Assembly: GCA_964521575.1 (NCBI GenBank)
Contig: CAZFSR010000008.1
Coordinates: 1-64,000 of the forward strand
Direction: 5' to 3'
DNA: 64,000 bases
Origin: 79-D21 sp964521575
Lineage (GTDB): Bacteria; Synergistota; Synergistia; Synergistales; 79-D21
Shown here: piece by piece, positions 15,695-23,607 of the stretch
How positions within the stretch are numbered: position 1 is the stretch's first letter
How the letters are laid out: every line of letters begins with the position of its first letter
Notes under the pieces: model-generated
What the model was told of the DNA's origin: nothing
The model's database searches: none
The model's input: the letters and a program-made list of their open reading frames with translations, nothing else
Made by a program: the position numbers and the translations under genes

Positions 15695-16889
15695 CGAACT
15701 GAATCAGAGGATCCAGCTTGTCCTGCAAGCGGACCCTGTCCTTGAAAACCTTGCTGTTACAGGGGAAATTCTCGATTTCAAGGTCCATAGAACCGGGCAT
15801 GCCTACTTCACCCTCGTCGGCAAGGAAACGCGCCTCGCTTGCGTGATGTTCAAAAGTTACGCGGGCTCGCTTCCGGAGTGGCCTCAAACGGGTGATCTCG
15901 TCGTTGTCGAGGGCTCCGTTTCCGTATACCTGGCTCGCGGGGCTTATCAGCTTTATGCCCGCAGGCTCGTACCGGCGGGCCAGGGCGCCCAGGCAAGGGC
16001 CAGGGAAGAGCTCCGCAGAAGGCTCGAACAGGAAGGCCTTTTCGATCCCCGACACAAGCGCCCTCTCCCCAGGTATCCCGAATCCGTGCTCGTTTTGACC
16101 TCACCGACGGGAGCTGCAGTCAGGGATGTTCTCCGTGTCTCGAGGAGCCGTTTCCCGGCCTGCGCCATCACCGTCATCCCGTGCAATGTCCAGGGCGACG
16201 AAGCCGCAACGGAAATCCTGGATGCCTTTTCCCGGGCGGCCCGTGTAGGAAACGCGGAGGTGGTCCTTCTCGTGAGAGGGGGAGGTAGCCGCGATGACCT
16301 AAACCCTTTCGACGAAGAAAGGGTCGTGCGGGCCGTACGGTCCTGTCCCATCCCGGTCGTGACAGGCCTCGGGCATGAAATCGACAGCACCTTCTCCGAT
16401 CTTGCGGCCGATGTCTTTGCCCCGACTCCCTCTGCGGCAGCAGAAAAGGTCTTTCCGGACAAAGCGGCAGTCCTGTCGGAAATCGCGTCCCTCCGACGCC
16501 ATGCAATTTCCGGGCTTTCCCGGAGAATCGACGAGGGCGGATGGTCTGCTCAAAGGTTGAGAGACCGGATCGCTTCGATTTCTGAACGCCGTCTTGCCGA
16601 GGCGGAGACCTGCCTTGACACTTTCCTTGATACCCTCAGGCGGGGCATCGAGACGCGGGTCGATCTTGAAGCCCACCGTCTCCGCTCGGTCGTTTCCACC
16701 CTGGAGGCCCTCTCCCCGTCCCGCGTCCTTTCCAGGGGATTCATCGCCTGCGAGAACCCCGAAGGATTTCCGGTCAATACCGCGGCCTCGGTCAAAAGAG
16801 GGGACCGGCTCCGTCTTGTCTTCAAGGACGGCCGCATCGGGGTCCAGGTCGAAGAAACACCTCTTCCAGGAAAGGAGAAAAATCCATGA
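15663..16889 (+). CDS. xseA: Exodeoxyribonuclease VII large subunit
   Basis: Large subunit of the exonuclease that degrades single-stranded DNA in both directions. The product is 408 aa from ATG 15663 (LTVDELNQRI N-terminus): an OB-fold domain (about 5-100), then the XseA catalytic domain with PESVLVLTSPTGAAVRDVL near 140, GGGSRDDLNPFDEE near 205 and GLGHEIDSTFSDLAAD near 237. No xseB follows; the small subunit must be elsewhere. It overlaps nusB at its start and mtnA at its end (ATGA). Confidence 0.93.
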   Translation: MPRALPNLTVDELNQRIQLVLQADPVLENLAVTGEILDFKVHRTGHAYFTLVGKETRLACVMFKSYAGSLPEWPQTGDLVVVEGSVSVYLARGAYQLYARRLVPAGQGAQARAREELRRRLEQEGLFDPRHKRPLPRYPESVLVLTSPTGAAVRDVLRVSRSRFPACAITVIPCNVQGDEAATEILDAFSRAARVGNAEVVLLVRGGGSRDDLNPFDEERVVRAVRSCPIPVVTGLGHEIDSTFSDLAADVFAPTPSAAAEKVFPDKAAVLSEIASLRRHAISGLSRRIDEGGWSAQRLRDRIASISERRLAEAETCLDTFLDTLRRGIETRVDLEAHRLRSVVSTLEALSPSRVLSRGFIACENPEGFPVNTAASVKRGDRLRLVFKDGRIGVQVEETPLPGKEKNP

Positions 16890-17902
16890 ACATCCAGCCG
16901 ATCGAGTGGCGTGAGGGCAAGCTTTTCCTGCTTGACCAGCGTCTCCTTCCCGAAGAAGTCTCGTTCCTGGCCTGCCGTACGGCGGAAGAAACCGCGGCCG
17001 CCATCGAAAACCTCGCAGTGAGGGGGGCCCCTGCCATCGGCATTGCGGCAGCCTATGGCGTCGTGTTGGCATCCGTCCAGGGAGTGGCAGCGGCAAGCCA
17101 GGCGATCCGAAGGCTTTCAAGGACCCGGCCGACCGCGGTGAACCTCTTCTGGGCGCTCCGCCGTATGGAATCGGCCCTTGATCGTTTTGTTTCCACGAAA
17201 AATGCGGGTTCGCCGGCTTCTTTCCTTTTGGAGGAAGCGCGGGCCATTCACCAGGAGGATATCGAAATCAACCGGGCGATCGGCCGCCATGGGCAGTCCC
17301 TTCTTCCCGAATCGAGCACGATCCTGACTCATTGCAACGCGGGGGCACTGGCAACCGGGGGATACGGTACCGCCCTGGGCATCGTCCGTGCAGCAAGGGA
17401 AGCCGGGAAAAACGTCCGCGTGATTGCCGACGAAACCCGGCCAGTTTTGCAGGGAGCTCGATTGACGGCATGGGAGCTCGATGCGGACGGTTTTGACGTC
17501 ACCCTCATCTGCGACTCCATGGCCGGAGCCGCGATGTCCAAGTTCGCTGTCGATGCCGTGATCACCGGCGCCGACCGCATCGCTGCAAACGGTGACACGG
17601 CGAACAAGATCGGGACCTTTTCCCTGGCTGTCCTGGCAGCCTTCAATGGGATTCCGTTTTACGTCGCCGCCCCGATCAGCACGCTCGACCTCTCGACCGC
17701 AAAGGGGGAAGATATCCCCATCGAGGAACGCCCGCCCTTTGAAGTTCTTTCTTTCCGGGGGAGGCGATCCGCCCCGGAGGGGGTCAAGGCCTGGAACCCG
17801 GCTTTCGACGTGACCCCGTCGAAGTTGGTCACCGCAATCGTGACCGAGCGTGGAGTGGTGCGTCCGCCTTTCGCGGAGAATCTTAGGCGGATGCTCGCTT
17901 GA
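16886..17902 (+). CDS. mtnA: Methylthioribose-1-phosphate isomerase
   Basis: Converts 5-methylthioribose 1-phosphate to methylthioribulose 1-phosphate in methionine salvage; relatives also act on other aldose 1-phosphates. The 338-aa protein has the eIF2B-like fold motifs: VRGAPAIGIAAAYG near 47, THCNAGALATGGYGTALG near 149, the ADETRPVLQGARLTAWEL region near 180, and GADRIAANGDTANKIGT near 230. It is coupled to xseA by ATGA and is followed after 29 bp by the SAH hydrolase homologue. The cluster points to handling of by-products of SAM. Confidence 0.92.
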   Translation: MNIQPIEWREGKLFLLDQRLLPEEVSFLACRTAEETAAAIENLAVRGAPAIGIAAAYGVVLASVQGVAAASQAIRRLSRTRPTAVNLFWALRRMESALDRFVSTKNAGSPASFLLEEARAIHQEDIEINRAIGRHGQSLLPESSTILTHCNAGALATGGYGTALGIVRAAREAGKNVRVIADETRPVLQGARLTAWELDADGFDVTLICDSMAGAAMSKFAVDAVITGADRIAANGDTANKIGTFSLAVLAAFNGIPFYVAAPISTLDLSTAKGEDIPIEERPPFEVLSFRGRRSAPEGVKAWNPAFDVTPSKLVTAIVTERGVVRPPFAENLRRMLA

Positions 17903-17931
17903 ACCCTAACCAGCAAAAGGAGTGACTCCCA

Positions 17932-19179
17932 ATGCGTAATTGCCGAATCGCCCGACCCGACCTCGCCGCAGAGGGACACCGGAAGATATCCTGGGCCTGG
18001 GCTGCCATGCCGGTCCTGCGCCTCCTTCACGAGAAGCACGGGGCAAGCCTTCCGTTCAGGGGCATCCGCATCAGCGCCTGCCTGCATCTCGAAGCAAAGA
18101 CCGCCTGCCTCCTGAAAGTCCTCAAGGATCTCGGGGCAAATGTCGCGGCGGCGGGGAGCAACCCCCTGTCCACGCAGGACGATGTCTGCGCGGCGCTGGT
18201 TGAGGAGGGGATTTCGGTCTTCAGCCGGCGCGGGATGAGTTCTTCCGAGTACGTTGAAAACCTTCGCGCCGCGGCCTCTTTTGGCCCAAGGATCCTCATC
18301 GACGATGGGGCGGACCTCGTCGCCCTGATCCACGAGGAAATGCCCGAAATCGCAGCAGGGATAATCGGCGGCAGCGAGGAAACCACAACCGGCATCAAAC
18401 GCCTCAAGGCGATGGAGCGGGAGGGGCTCCTTCGTTTCCCGATGCTCGCGGTCAACGACGCCTACAGCAAATTCCTTTTCGACAACCGTTACGGCACGGG
18501 CCAGTCCGTCATGGACGGGCTCCTGCGGACAACAAACGGCCTGTTGGCCGGCAAGGTGTTCGTCGTAGCCGGCTACGGCTGGTGCGGCAGGGGAATTGCC
18601 ACGCGGGCCGCGGGACTCGGAGCTCGGGTCACGGTTGTCGAGGCGGACCCCCATCGTGCGCTCGAGGCCCTGATGGACGGCCGCGACGTGCGCTCCATGG
18701 ACGAGGCCGCGCAGGTCGGTGATATTTTCGTCACGGCGACCGGAAACATCCGCGTGATCCGCAAGGAGCACCTTGAGAAGATGAAGGACGGCGCCATCCT
18801 GGCCAACGCCGGCCATTTCAATGTCGAGATCGATATCCCCGCGATCGAGTCGCTTTCAGTCCGGAGGGAGGTGTCCCGGTTCAACATCGAGAGCTTCGAG
18901 CTTGCAAACGGGAGAAAGCTTCACCTTCTGGCCGAAGGGCGCCTCGTCAACCTGGCGGCCGCCGATGGGCACCCGATCGAGATCATGGACCTGAGCTTCG
19001 CGCTCCAGCTCCTTTCGAGCCTTTACCTCCTCGAGCATCCCGGCCTGCCCGCCGGAGTCCTTCGTGTCCCTGAGGACCTGGACCGCTCCGTTTCCGAGCT
19101 GAAACTTGAGTCCCTGGGAATCCGGACGGAAATCCTGACTGACGAGCAGCGGGCCTATCTCGCCAGTTGGAAGGAGTGA
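17932..19179 (+). CDS. S-adenosylhomocysteine hydrolase homologue (possibly S-inosylhomocysteine hydrolase)
   Basis: NAD-dependent hydrolase that splits a S-nucleosyl-homocysteine into homocysteine and nucleoside. The 415-aa protein keeps the NAD Rossmann motif (VVAGYGWCGRG near 207), the EETTTG motif, the STQDD motif and NAGHFNVEID. It differs from classical AhcY: the substrate motif reads HLEAKT (52-57) instead of the HMTVET of the human enzyme, and the C-terminal KPDHYRY tail is missing. This is the archaeal/Thermotoga branch, which includes S-inosylhomocysteine hydrolase. The next gene is an SAH/MTA deaminase that would make that substrate, so the inosine version is plausible but unproven. 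Confidence 0.85.
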   Translation: MRNCRIARPDLAAEGHRKISWAWAAMPVLRLLHEKHGASLPFRGIRISACLHLEAKTACLLKVLKDLGANVAAAGSNPLSTQDDVCAALVEEGISVFSRRGMSSSEYVENLRAAASFGPRILIDDGADLVALIHEEMPEIAAGIIGGSEETTTGIKRLKAMEREGLLRFPMLAVNDAYSKFLFDNRYGTGQSVMDGLLRTTNGLLAGKVFVVAGYGWCGRGIATRAAGLGARVTVVEADPHRALEALMDGRDVRSMDEAAQVGDIFVTATGNIRVIRKEHLEKMKDGAILANAGHFNVEIDIPAIESLSVRREVSRFNIESFELANGRKLHLLAEGRLVNLAAADGHPIEIMDLSFALQLLSSLYLLEHPGLPAGVLRVPEDLDRSVSELKLESLGIRTEILTDEQRAYLASWKE

Positions 19180-19187
19180 GCCCCAAC

Positions 19188-20459
19188 ATGCTGCTTAAAG
19201 ATGTCCTTATCCTGGACTCTTCCATGGATGCAGCCCTCTCCTGCGACCTTGTCGTGTCCGGAACCGTCGTGGAATCGATCCTTCTGCCGCGAAGCGCCGA
19301 CATGCCTGCCGAGATCGACGGCAAGGGATCCCTTGCGGTGATTCCCGGCTTCGTGAACGCCCATGGTCACGCGGCCATGACCCTCCTTCGCGGATTGGGG
19401 GAAGAAGCCCCCCTCATGGACTGGCTCCAGAACAAGATCTGGCCCGTCGAGGCCCGCCTCAGGCCAGAACATGTCTTTTGGGGCACAAAGCTGGCCTTGC
19501 TGGAAATGCTGTCAGGCGGCATCACCTGTTTTGCCGATATGTACTTCTTCATGGACCAGGCAGCCGAAGCGGCCCGCATGGCGGGAATACGCTGCGCACT
19601 CTCGAGGGGACTGGTCGGCAGCGACGAGAAGAAGCTCGAAGAAGGAGTGGACCTCGTCAGGCACTACCACGACCCCTCCGGCCTGATTCGGGTCCAATTG
19701 GGCCCACATGCCGTCTACACTGTCCCGCCGGGAGCTTTCCGCGAAATCTCCGAAACCGCCAAGGATCTCGGTGTGGGCATCCAGACCCATTGGCTCGAAA
19801 CAGAATGGGAATCCGGCTTCATCAGGCAGGAACTGAAGAAGGATCCCGTCAGCCTCATCGGTGAAGTCGGCCTTTTCGACGTTCCTTTTGCGGTATTGGC
19901 CCACGCGGTCTGGTTTCCCGAGGACCGTATCCATGAACTGGCGGGCAGCCGGATAAGCGTGGCTCACAACCCCAAGAGCAACCTGAAGCTCGGAAGCGGG
20001 ATCGCGCCGGTGCCCCGCTTCCTTGAGGAAGGGGCGCGCGTGGCCCTCGGTACGGACGGGGCCGCAAGCAACAACAGGCTGGACATCTGGGACGAGATGC
20101 GGACCTGCTCCCTGCTTCACAAGGGGGCGCACAGGGACCCCTGCACCGTGAAAGCCTCGGAGGTGCTCCGGATGGCCACCCTGGAAGGCGCCAGAGCCCT
20201 GGGATTTGAAGATGTCGGGCTCATCAGGCCCGGCTGGCAAGCGGACCTCGTCCTGGTCGACCTCAACAGGCCGCACTACGTCGGCCTATCCGAGGAAAAC
20301 CTCTGCACCAGCCTTGTTTATTCCGGATCCTCCTCCGATGTCGTCGGAACCCTTGTGGCGGGCAAATGGCTTTACCGGGACGGGCATCACTTGACCCTGG
20401 AGGCCGGGACGATTCTCCAAAAGGCTCGGGATTGCAGGAAAGAGTTGTTGGAGGGCTGA
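19188..20459 (+). CDS. mtaD: 5-methylthioadenosine/S-adenosylhomocysteine deaminase
   Basis: Amidohydrolase that deaminates methylthioadenosine, SAH and related adenosine compounds to the inosine forms. The 423-aa product shows the metal site of the family: HGH at the end of strand 1 (VNAHGHAAMTLLRG near 57-70), a His in THWLETE, a His in LAHAVWF and the Asp in LGTDGAASNN. ATG 19188 is preferred because AAGGAG lies 11 bp upstream at 19171-19176. It directly follows the SAH hydrolase homologue, as expected for a deaminase-hydrolase pair. Confidence 0.9.
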   Translation: MLLKDVLILDSSMDAALSCDLVVSGTVVESILLPRSADMPAEIDGKGSLAVIPGFVNAHGHAAMTLLRGLGEEAPLMDWLQNKIWPVEARLRPEHVFWGTKLALLEMLSGGITCFADMYFFMDQAAEAARMAGIRCALSRGLVGSDEKKLEEGVDLVRHYHDPSGLIRVQLGPHAVYTVPPGAFREISETAKDLGVGIQTHWLETEWESGFIRQELKKDPVSLIGEVGLFDVPFAVLAHAVWFPEDRIHELAGSRISVAHNPKSNLKLGSGIAPVPRFLEEGARVALGTDGAASNNRLDIWDEMRTCSLLHKGAHRDPCTVKASEVLRMATLEGARALGFEDVGLIRPGWQADLVLVDLNRPHYVGLSEENLCTSLVYSGSSSDVVGTLVAGKWLYRDGHHLTLEAGTILQKARDCRKELLEG

Positions 20460-20474
20460 AGCGGGAGCTATAAT
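20445..20474 (+). promoter_or_regulatory. Promoter of alaS
   Basis: A perfect -10 TATAAT (20469-20474) is preceded at 18 bp by TTGTTG (20445-20450). It lies at the end of mtaD, 51 bp upstream of the alaS start. The -10 match is full; the -35 matches 3 of 6. Confidence 0.6.
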
Positions 20475-20524
20475 TTCCGGGCAGGCATGCAGGGTTGAAA
20501 ACCGCGCCGCGGGAGGCGATCGAC

Positions 20525-23173
20525 ATGCAGTTCAGAAGCGGAAACGAGTTGAGGGAAAGTTTTCTCGGGTTCTTCGAGGAAAGGGGACATCGTCGCTTCC
20601 CGAGCTTTTCTCTTGTTCCGGAAGATCCTTCCATCATGTTCACCATCGCAGGGATGGTGCCCTTCAAACCCTACTTCCTGGGAATGAAGGTCCCCCCCGT
20701 GAAGAGGGCCACCACATCCCAAAAGTGCGTAAGGACCAACGACATCGAAAACGTCGGCCGGACCGCAAGGCACCACACTTTCTTCGAAATGCTCGGCAAC
20801 TTCAGTTTCGGGGACTACTTCAAGAAAGAAGTCATTCCCTGGGCCTGGGAATTTGTCACCGAGCGTGTCGGCCTGGACCCTGACAGACTGACGGCCACCA
20901 TCTATCTCGATGACGACGAAGCCTACGACATCTGGCACCGTGCGGTGGGCTTGCCGGAAAACCGCATCGTCAGGCTGGGAGAGGACGACAATTTCTGGGC
21001 AGTCGGCCCAGTAGGACCTTGCGGCCCTTGTTCGGAGATCATCTATGACCAGGGACCTTCCTTCTCCTGCGGGAAGCCCGATTGCAAGGTCGGCTGCAGC
21101 TGTGACCGGTACCTGGAAATATGGAACCTTGTCTTCATGCAGTTCAACCGGGACGCAGAAGGGAAGCTGGTTCCGCTGCCGAAGCAGAATATCGACACCG
21201 GCATGGGGCTTGAACGGCTGACCTCTGTCGTCCAGGGCGTTCGTACCGATTTCGATACGGATCTCTTCTTCCCGCTGATCCGGCAAGCCTGCTCGATGAC
21301 CGGGCATGTCTACGGCTCGAACGACCGAGGGGACATGGCCGTGCGCGTCATATCCGACCACTTGAGGGCCATTTCCTTCATGATCGCCGACGGGATCCTG
21401 CCTTCGAACGAGGGGCGCGGCTACGTCCTGCGCCGGCTTCTTCGCCGGGCCGTGAGATGGGGAAGGCTGCTGGGACTCCAAAAGCCTTTCCTTTCCGGAA
21501 TGCTTCCGACGGTCATCGAGGTGATGGGCAACCACTACCGCGAAATCCCCGAAAGGCAGAATGCGATCCGGCAAGTCATCGATTTCGAGGAAGTCAAGTT
21601 CGGGAAAACCCTGGAGCAGGGAACGTCTCTCATTGAAACCGAGATCAGGAGTCTTGCCGCAAGCGGACGGACGGTCCTTCCGGGAGACGTGGCCTTCGAG
21701 CTCTACGACACCTATGGATTCCCGCTGGAACTGACCGAGGAGATCTGCCAGGACTCGTCCTTCACCCTCGACAGGGCCGGTTTTGAGAAAGCCATGACAG
21801 ACCAGCGCGAGCGGGCGCGCAGTTCGAGCAAGATGACGGTGTCCTCCCTTTCCGGGAACGTCTACACCGAACTGGCGAAAGCCATCGGGGCGATCCCTTT
21901 CGAGGGATACTCCGTTACATCTCTGGAAGCCAAGATCCTCGCTTTGATCCTGCACGGCGAGTCCGTGGATGAATTGCAGGCTGGAGACGAAGGTGAAGCC
22001 GTCCTCGACAGGACGCCCTTCTATGCGGAAAAAGGAGGCCAGGTCGGGGACACGGGTTCCTTGACATCGGACATCGTGAACGCCCAGGTCCTGGATACGG
22101 TCTGCCCCGCGACGGATTTCCCCGTCCTCAAGATTCGAGTCGCCGAGGGACTCCTCAGGAAGGGTGACGCCGTTCTCGCGACCGTGGACCAGGATCGCCG
22201 CTGGGACATCCGCCGCCATCACACCGCGACGCATCTCCTGCATGAAGCCCTCATTCACGTTCTCGGCGACCACGTCAGGCAGGCCGGTTCACTCGTCAGC
22301 CCCGATATCCTCCGGTTCGACTTCACGCACTTCTCCCCGGTGACGCATGACGAACTTGCCCGAGTCGAGGCGATCGTGAACGAGCAGGTCCTGCGCAACA
22401 TACCGCTCGAAACCCAGGAAACGGATTTGGAAAAGGCAAAGTCGATGGGAGCCAAGGCGCTTTTCAGCGAAAAATACGGAAACCGGGTCCGCGTCGTCAG
22501 CGTTCCGGGCTTTTCCACCGAACTCTGCGGCGGAACCCACTGCAACTCGACCGGAGATATCGGCCTGTTCAGGATCATCAGGGAAGAGGGGATCGGGTCA
22601 GGCCTCAGGAGGATCACTGCCCAGGCGGGGCGCCCCGCCTATCTCTCGCAGAAAACGGTCCAGGATGTGACGGACAAGCTGCGGGAATCGCTCGGGGTTC
22701 ACGAAACGGAACAACTCCCGGAACGCGTTCGAACCCTTCTTGAAGAACTTGCCGTTGCCCGCCGGGAAACGGCCGAGGCGAAACTCGGAGCGCTCCTCTG
22801 CCGATCCGCCGAATTCGCCGCCTCCGCCAGGCCGGTCGGCTCTTTCTCCGTGGTGACGGCGCGCTTCGAAGAAGCCGGGATGGACCTCCTCCGGCAGGTG
22901 GCCGACGCAGTCAAGAACAGGCTAACGGGCGCCGTCATCGTCTTCGCCTCGGTGGCCGAGGGAAAGGTCTCCCTGATGGCCATGGGGGATGAAACGGCCC
23001 TGCGGAACGGTTTCCACGCGGGGCGCCTCATCGGTGCCATTGCACCCCTGGTCGACGGTTCGGGGGGAGGCCGTCCCAACCTGGCCCAGGCGGGCGGCAG
23101 AAGCCCGGAAAAAGCTGCCGCTGCGCTCGAAGCGGTACCCGAGACGGTTCGGAAACTTTTCGTCAAATCCTAG
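20525..23173 (+). CDS. alaS: Alanyl-tRNA synthetase
   Basis: Charges tRNA-Ala and edits mischarged Ser and Gly. The 882-aa product starts at ATG 20525 with GGGAGG 8 bp upstream. Class II catalytic domain (1-240; FTIAGMVPFKPYFLG and HHTFFEMLGNFSFGDYF), tRNA-binding domain, editing domain with the zinc motif HHTATHLL (HxxxH) and CGGTHC, and a C-terminal DHHA1-like domain with GGGRPNLAQAGG are all present, the complete length. A promoter lies just upstream and ruvX follows after 8 bp. Confidence 0.97.
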   Translation: MQFRSGNELRESFLGFFEERGHRRFPSFSLVPEDPSIMFTIAGMVPFKPYFLGMKVPPVKRATTSQKCVRTNDIENVGRTARHHTFFEMLGNFSFGDYFKKEVIPWAWEFVTERVGLDPDRLTATIYLDDDEAYDIWHRAVGLPENRIVRLGEDDNFWAVGPVGPCGPCSEIIYDQGPSFSCGKPDCKVGCSCDRYLEIWNLVFMQFNRDAEGKLVPLPKQNIDTGMGLERLTSVVQGVRTDFDTDLFFPLIRQACSMTGHVYGSNDRGDMAVRVISDHLRAISFMIADGILPSNEGRGYVLRRLLRRAVRWGRLLGLQKPFLSGMLPTVIEVMGNHYREIPERQNAIRQVIDFEEVKFGKTLEQGTSLIETEIRSLAASGRTVLPGDVAFELYDTYGFPLELTEEICQDSSFTLDRAGFEKAMTDQRERARSSSKMTVSSLSGNVYTELAKAIGAIPFEGYSVTSLEAKILALILHGESVDELQAGDEGEAVLDRTPFYAEKGGQVGDTGSLTSDIVNAQVLDTVCPATDFPVLKIRVAEGLLRKGDAVLATVDQDRRWDIRRHHTATHLLHEALIHVLGDHVRQAGSLVSPDILRFDFTHFSPVTHDELARVEAIVNEQVLRNIPLETQETDLEKAKSMGAKALFSEKYGNRVRVVSVPGFSTELCGGTHCNSTGDIGLFRIIREEGIGSGLRRITAQAGRPAYLSQKTVQDVTDKLRESLGVHETEQLPERVRTLLEELAVARRETAEAKLGALLCRSAEFAASARPVGSFSVVTARFEEAGMDLLRQVADAVKNRLTGAVIVFASVAEGKVSLMAMGDETALRNGFHAGRLIGAIAPLVDGSGGGRPNLAQAGGRSPEKAAAALEAVPETVRKLFVKS

Positions 23174-23181
23174 ACCGGTAG

Positions 23182-23607
23182 ATGGGAAGACTCATCGGGC
23201 TCGACCTTGGAACTGTTCGTATCGGAGTGGCCATCACCGATCCCCTGGGCCTTTTTGCCCAGGGGATCGCCGTCTGGCGAGCAGGGGAGGACTGGATCGA
23301 AAACCTTAAACGGCTGATCGCTGACTCCTCCCCCGTGGATCTTGTCGTCATCGGCCTGCCGATACGCACGACCGGAGCGGAGGGACCCGAAGCGGCAAAG
23401 GTCCGTGAACTGGCGGATAAAGTCGCCGTGGAAATTTCCCCGGTACCGGTGGAACTCATGGATGAGCGTTTCACGACAACACGGGCTCACCAGATCATGA
23501 TCGAGGGAAGCGTGGATGCCCGCAAGCGAAGGAACCGCGTCGACAAGGTTGCCGCGGCGGTTTTCCTTCAGGATTTCCTCGACAGGCGGAGGAACGGAAA
23601 CCGATGA
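23182..23607 (+). CDS. ruvX: Putative pre-16S rRNA nuclease RuvX/YqgF
   Basis: RNase H-fold nuclease thought to trim the 5' end of 16S rRNA precursor. The 141-aa product has the N-terminal GLDLGTVRIGVAITD motif with the first catalytic Asp, the VVIGLPIRTTG motif with the family glycine-rich strand, and the end motif MDERFTT...RNRVDKVAAAVFLQDFLD with the late acidic residues. alaS-ruvX is a common pairing. It overlaps mutS by 4 bp (ATGATG). Confidence 0.93.
   Translation: MGRLIGLDLGTVRIGVAITDPLGLFAQGIAVWRAGEDWIENLKRLIADSSPVDLVVIGLPIRTTGAEGPEAAKVRELADKVAVEISPVPVELMDERFTTTRAHQIMIEGSVDARKRRNRVDKVAAAVFLQDFLDRRRNGNR

Noticed and set aside
20445..20525. Possible T-box leader before alaS.
   Set aside because: The promoter to start distance is about 50 bp, too short for a T-box with specifier and antiterminator.
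20468..22273. Long minus-strand open frame opposite alaS (601 codons).
   Set aside because: It is a shadow of the alanyl-tRNA synthetase gene, with no domain, no ribosome site and codon use typical of antisense frames.
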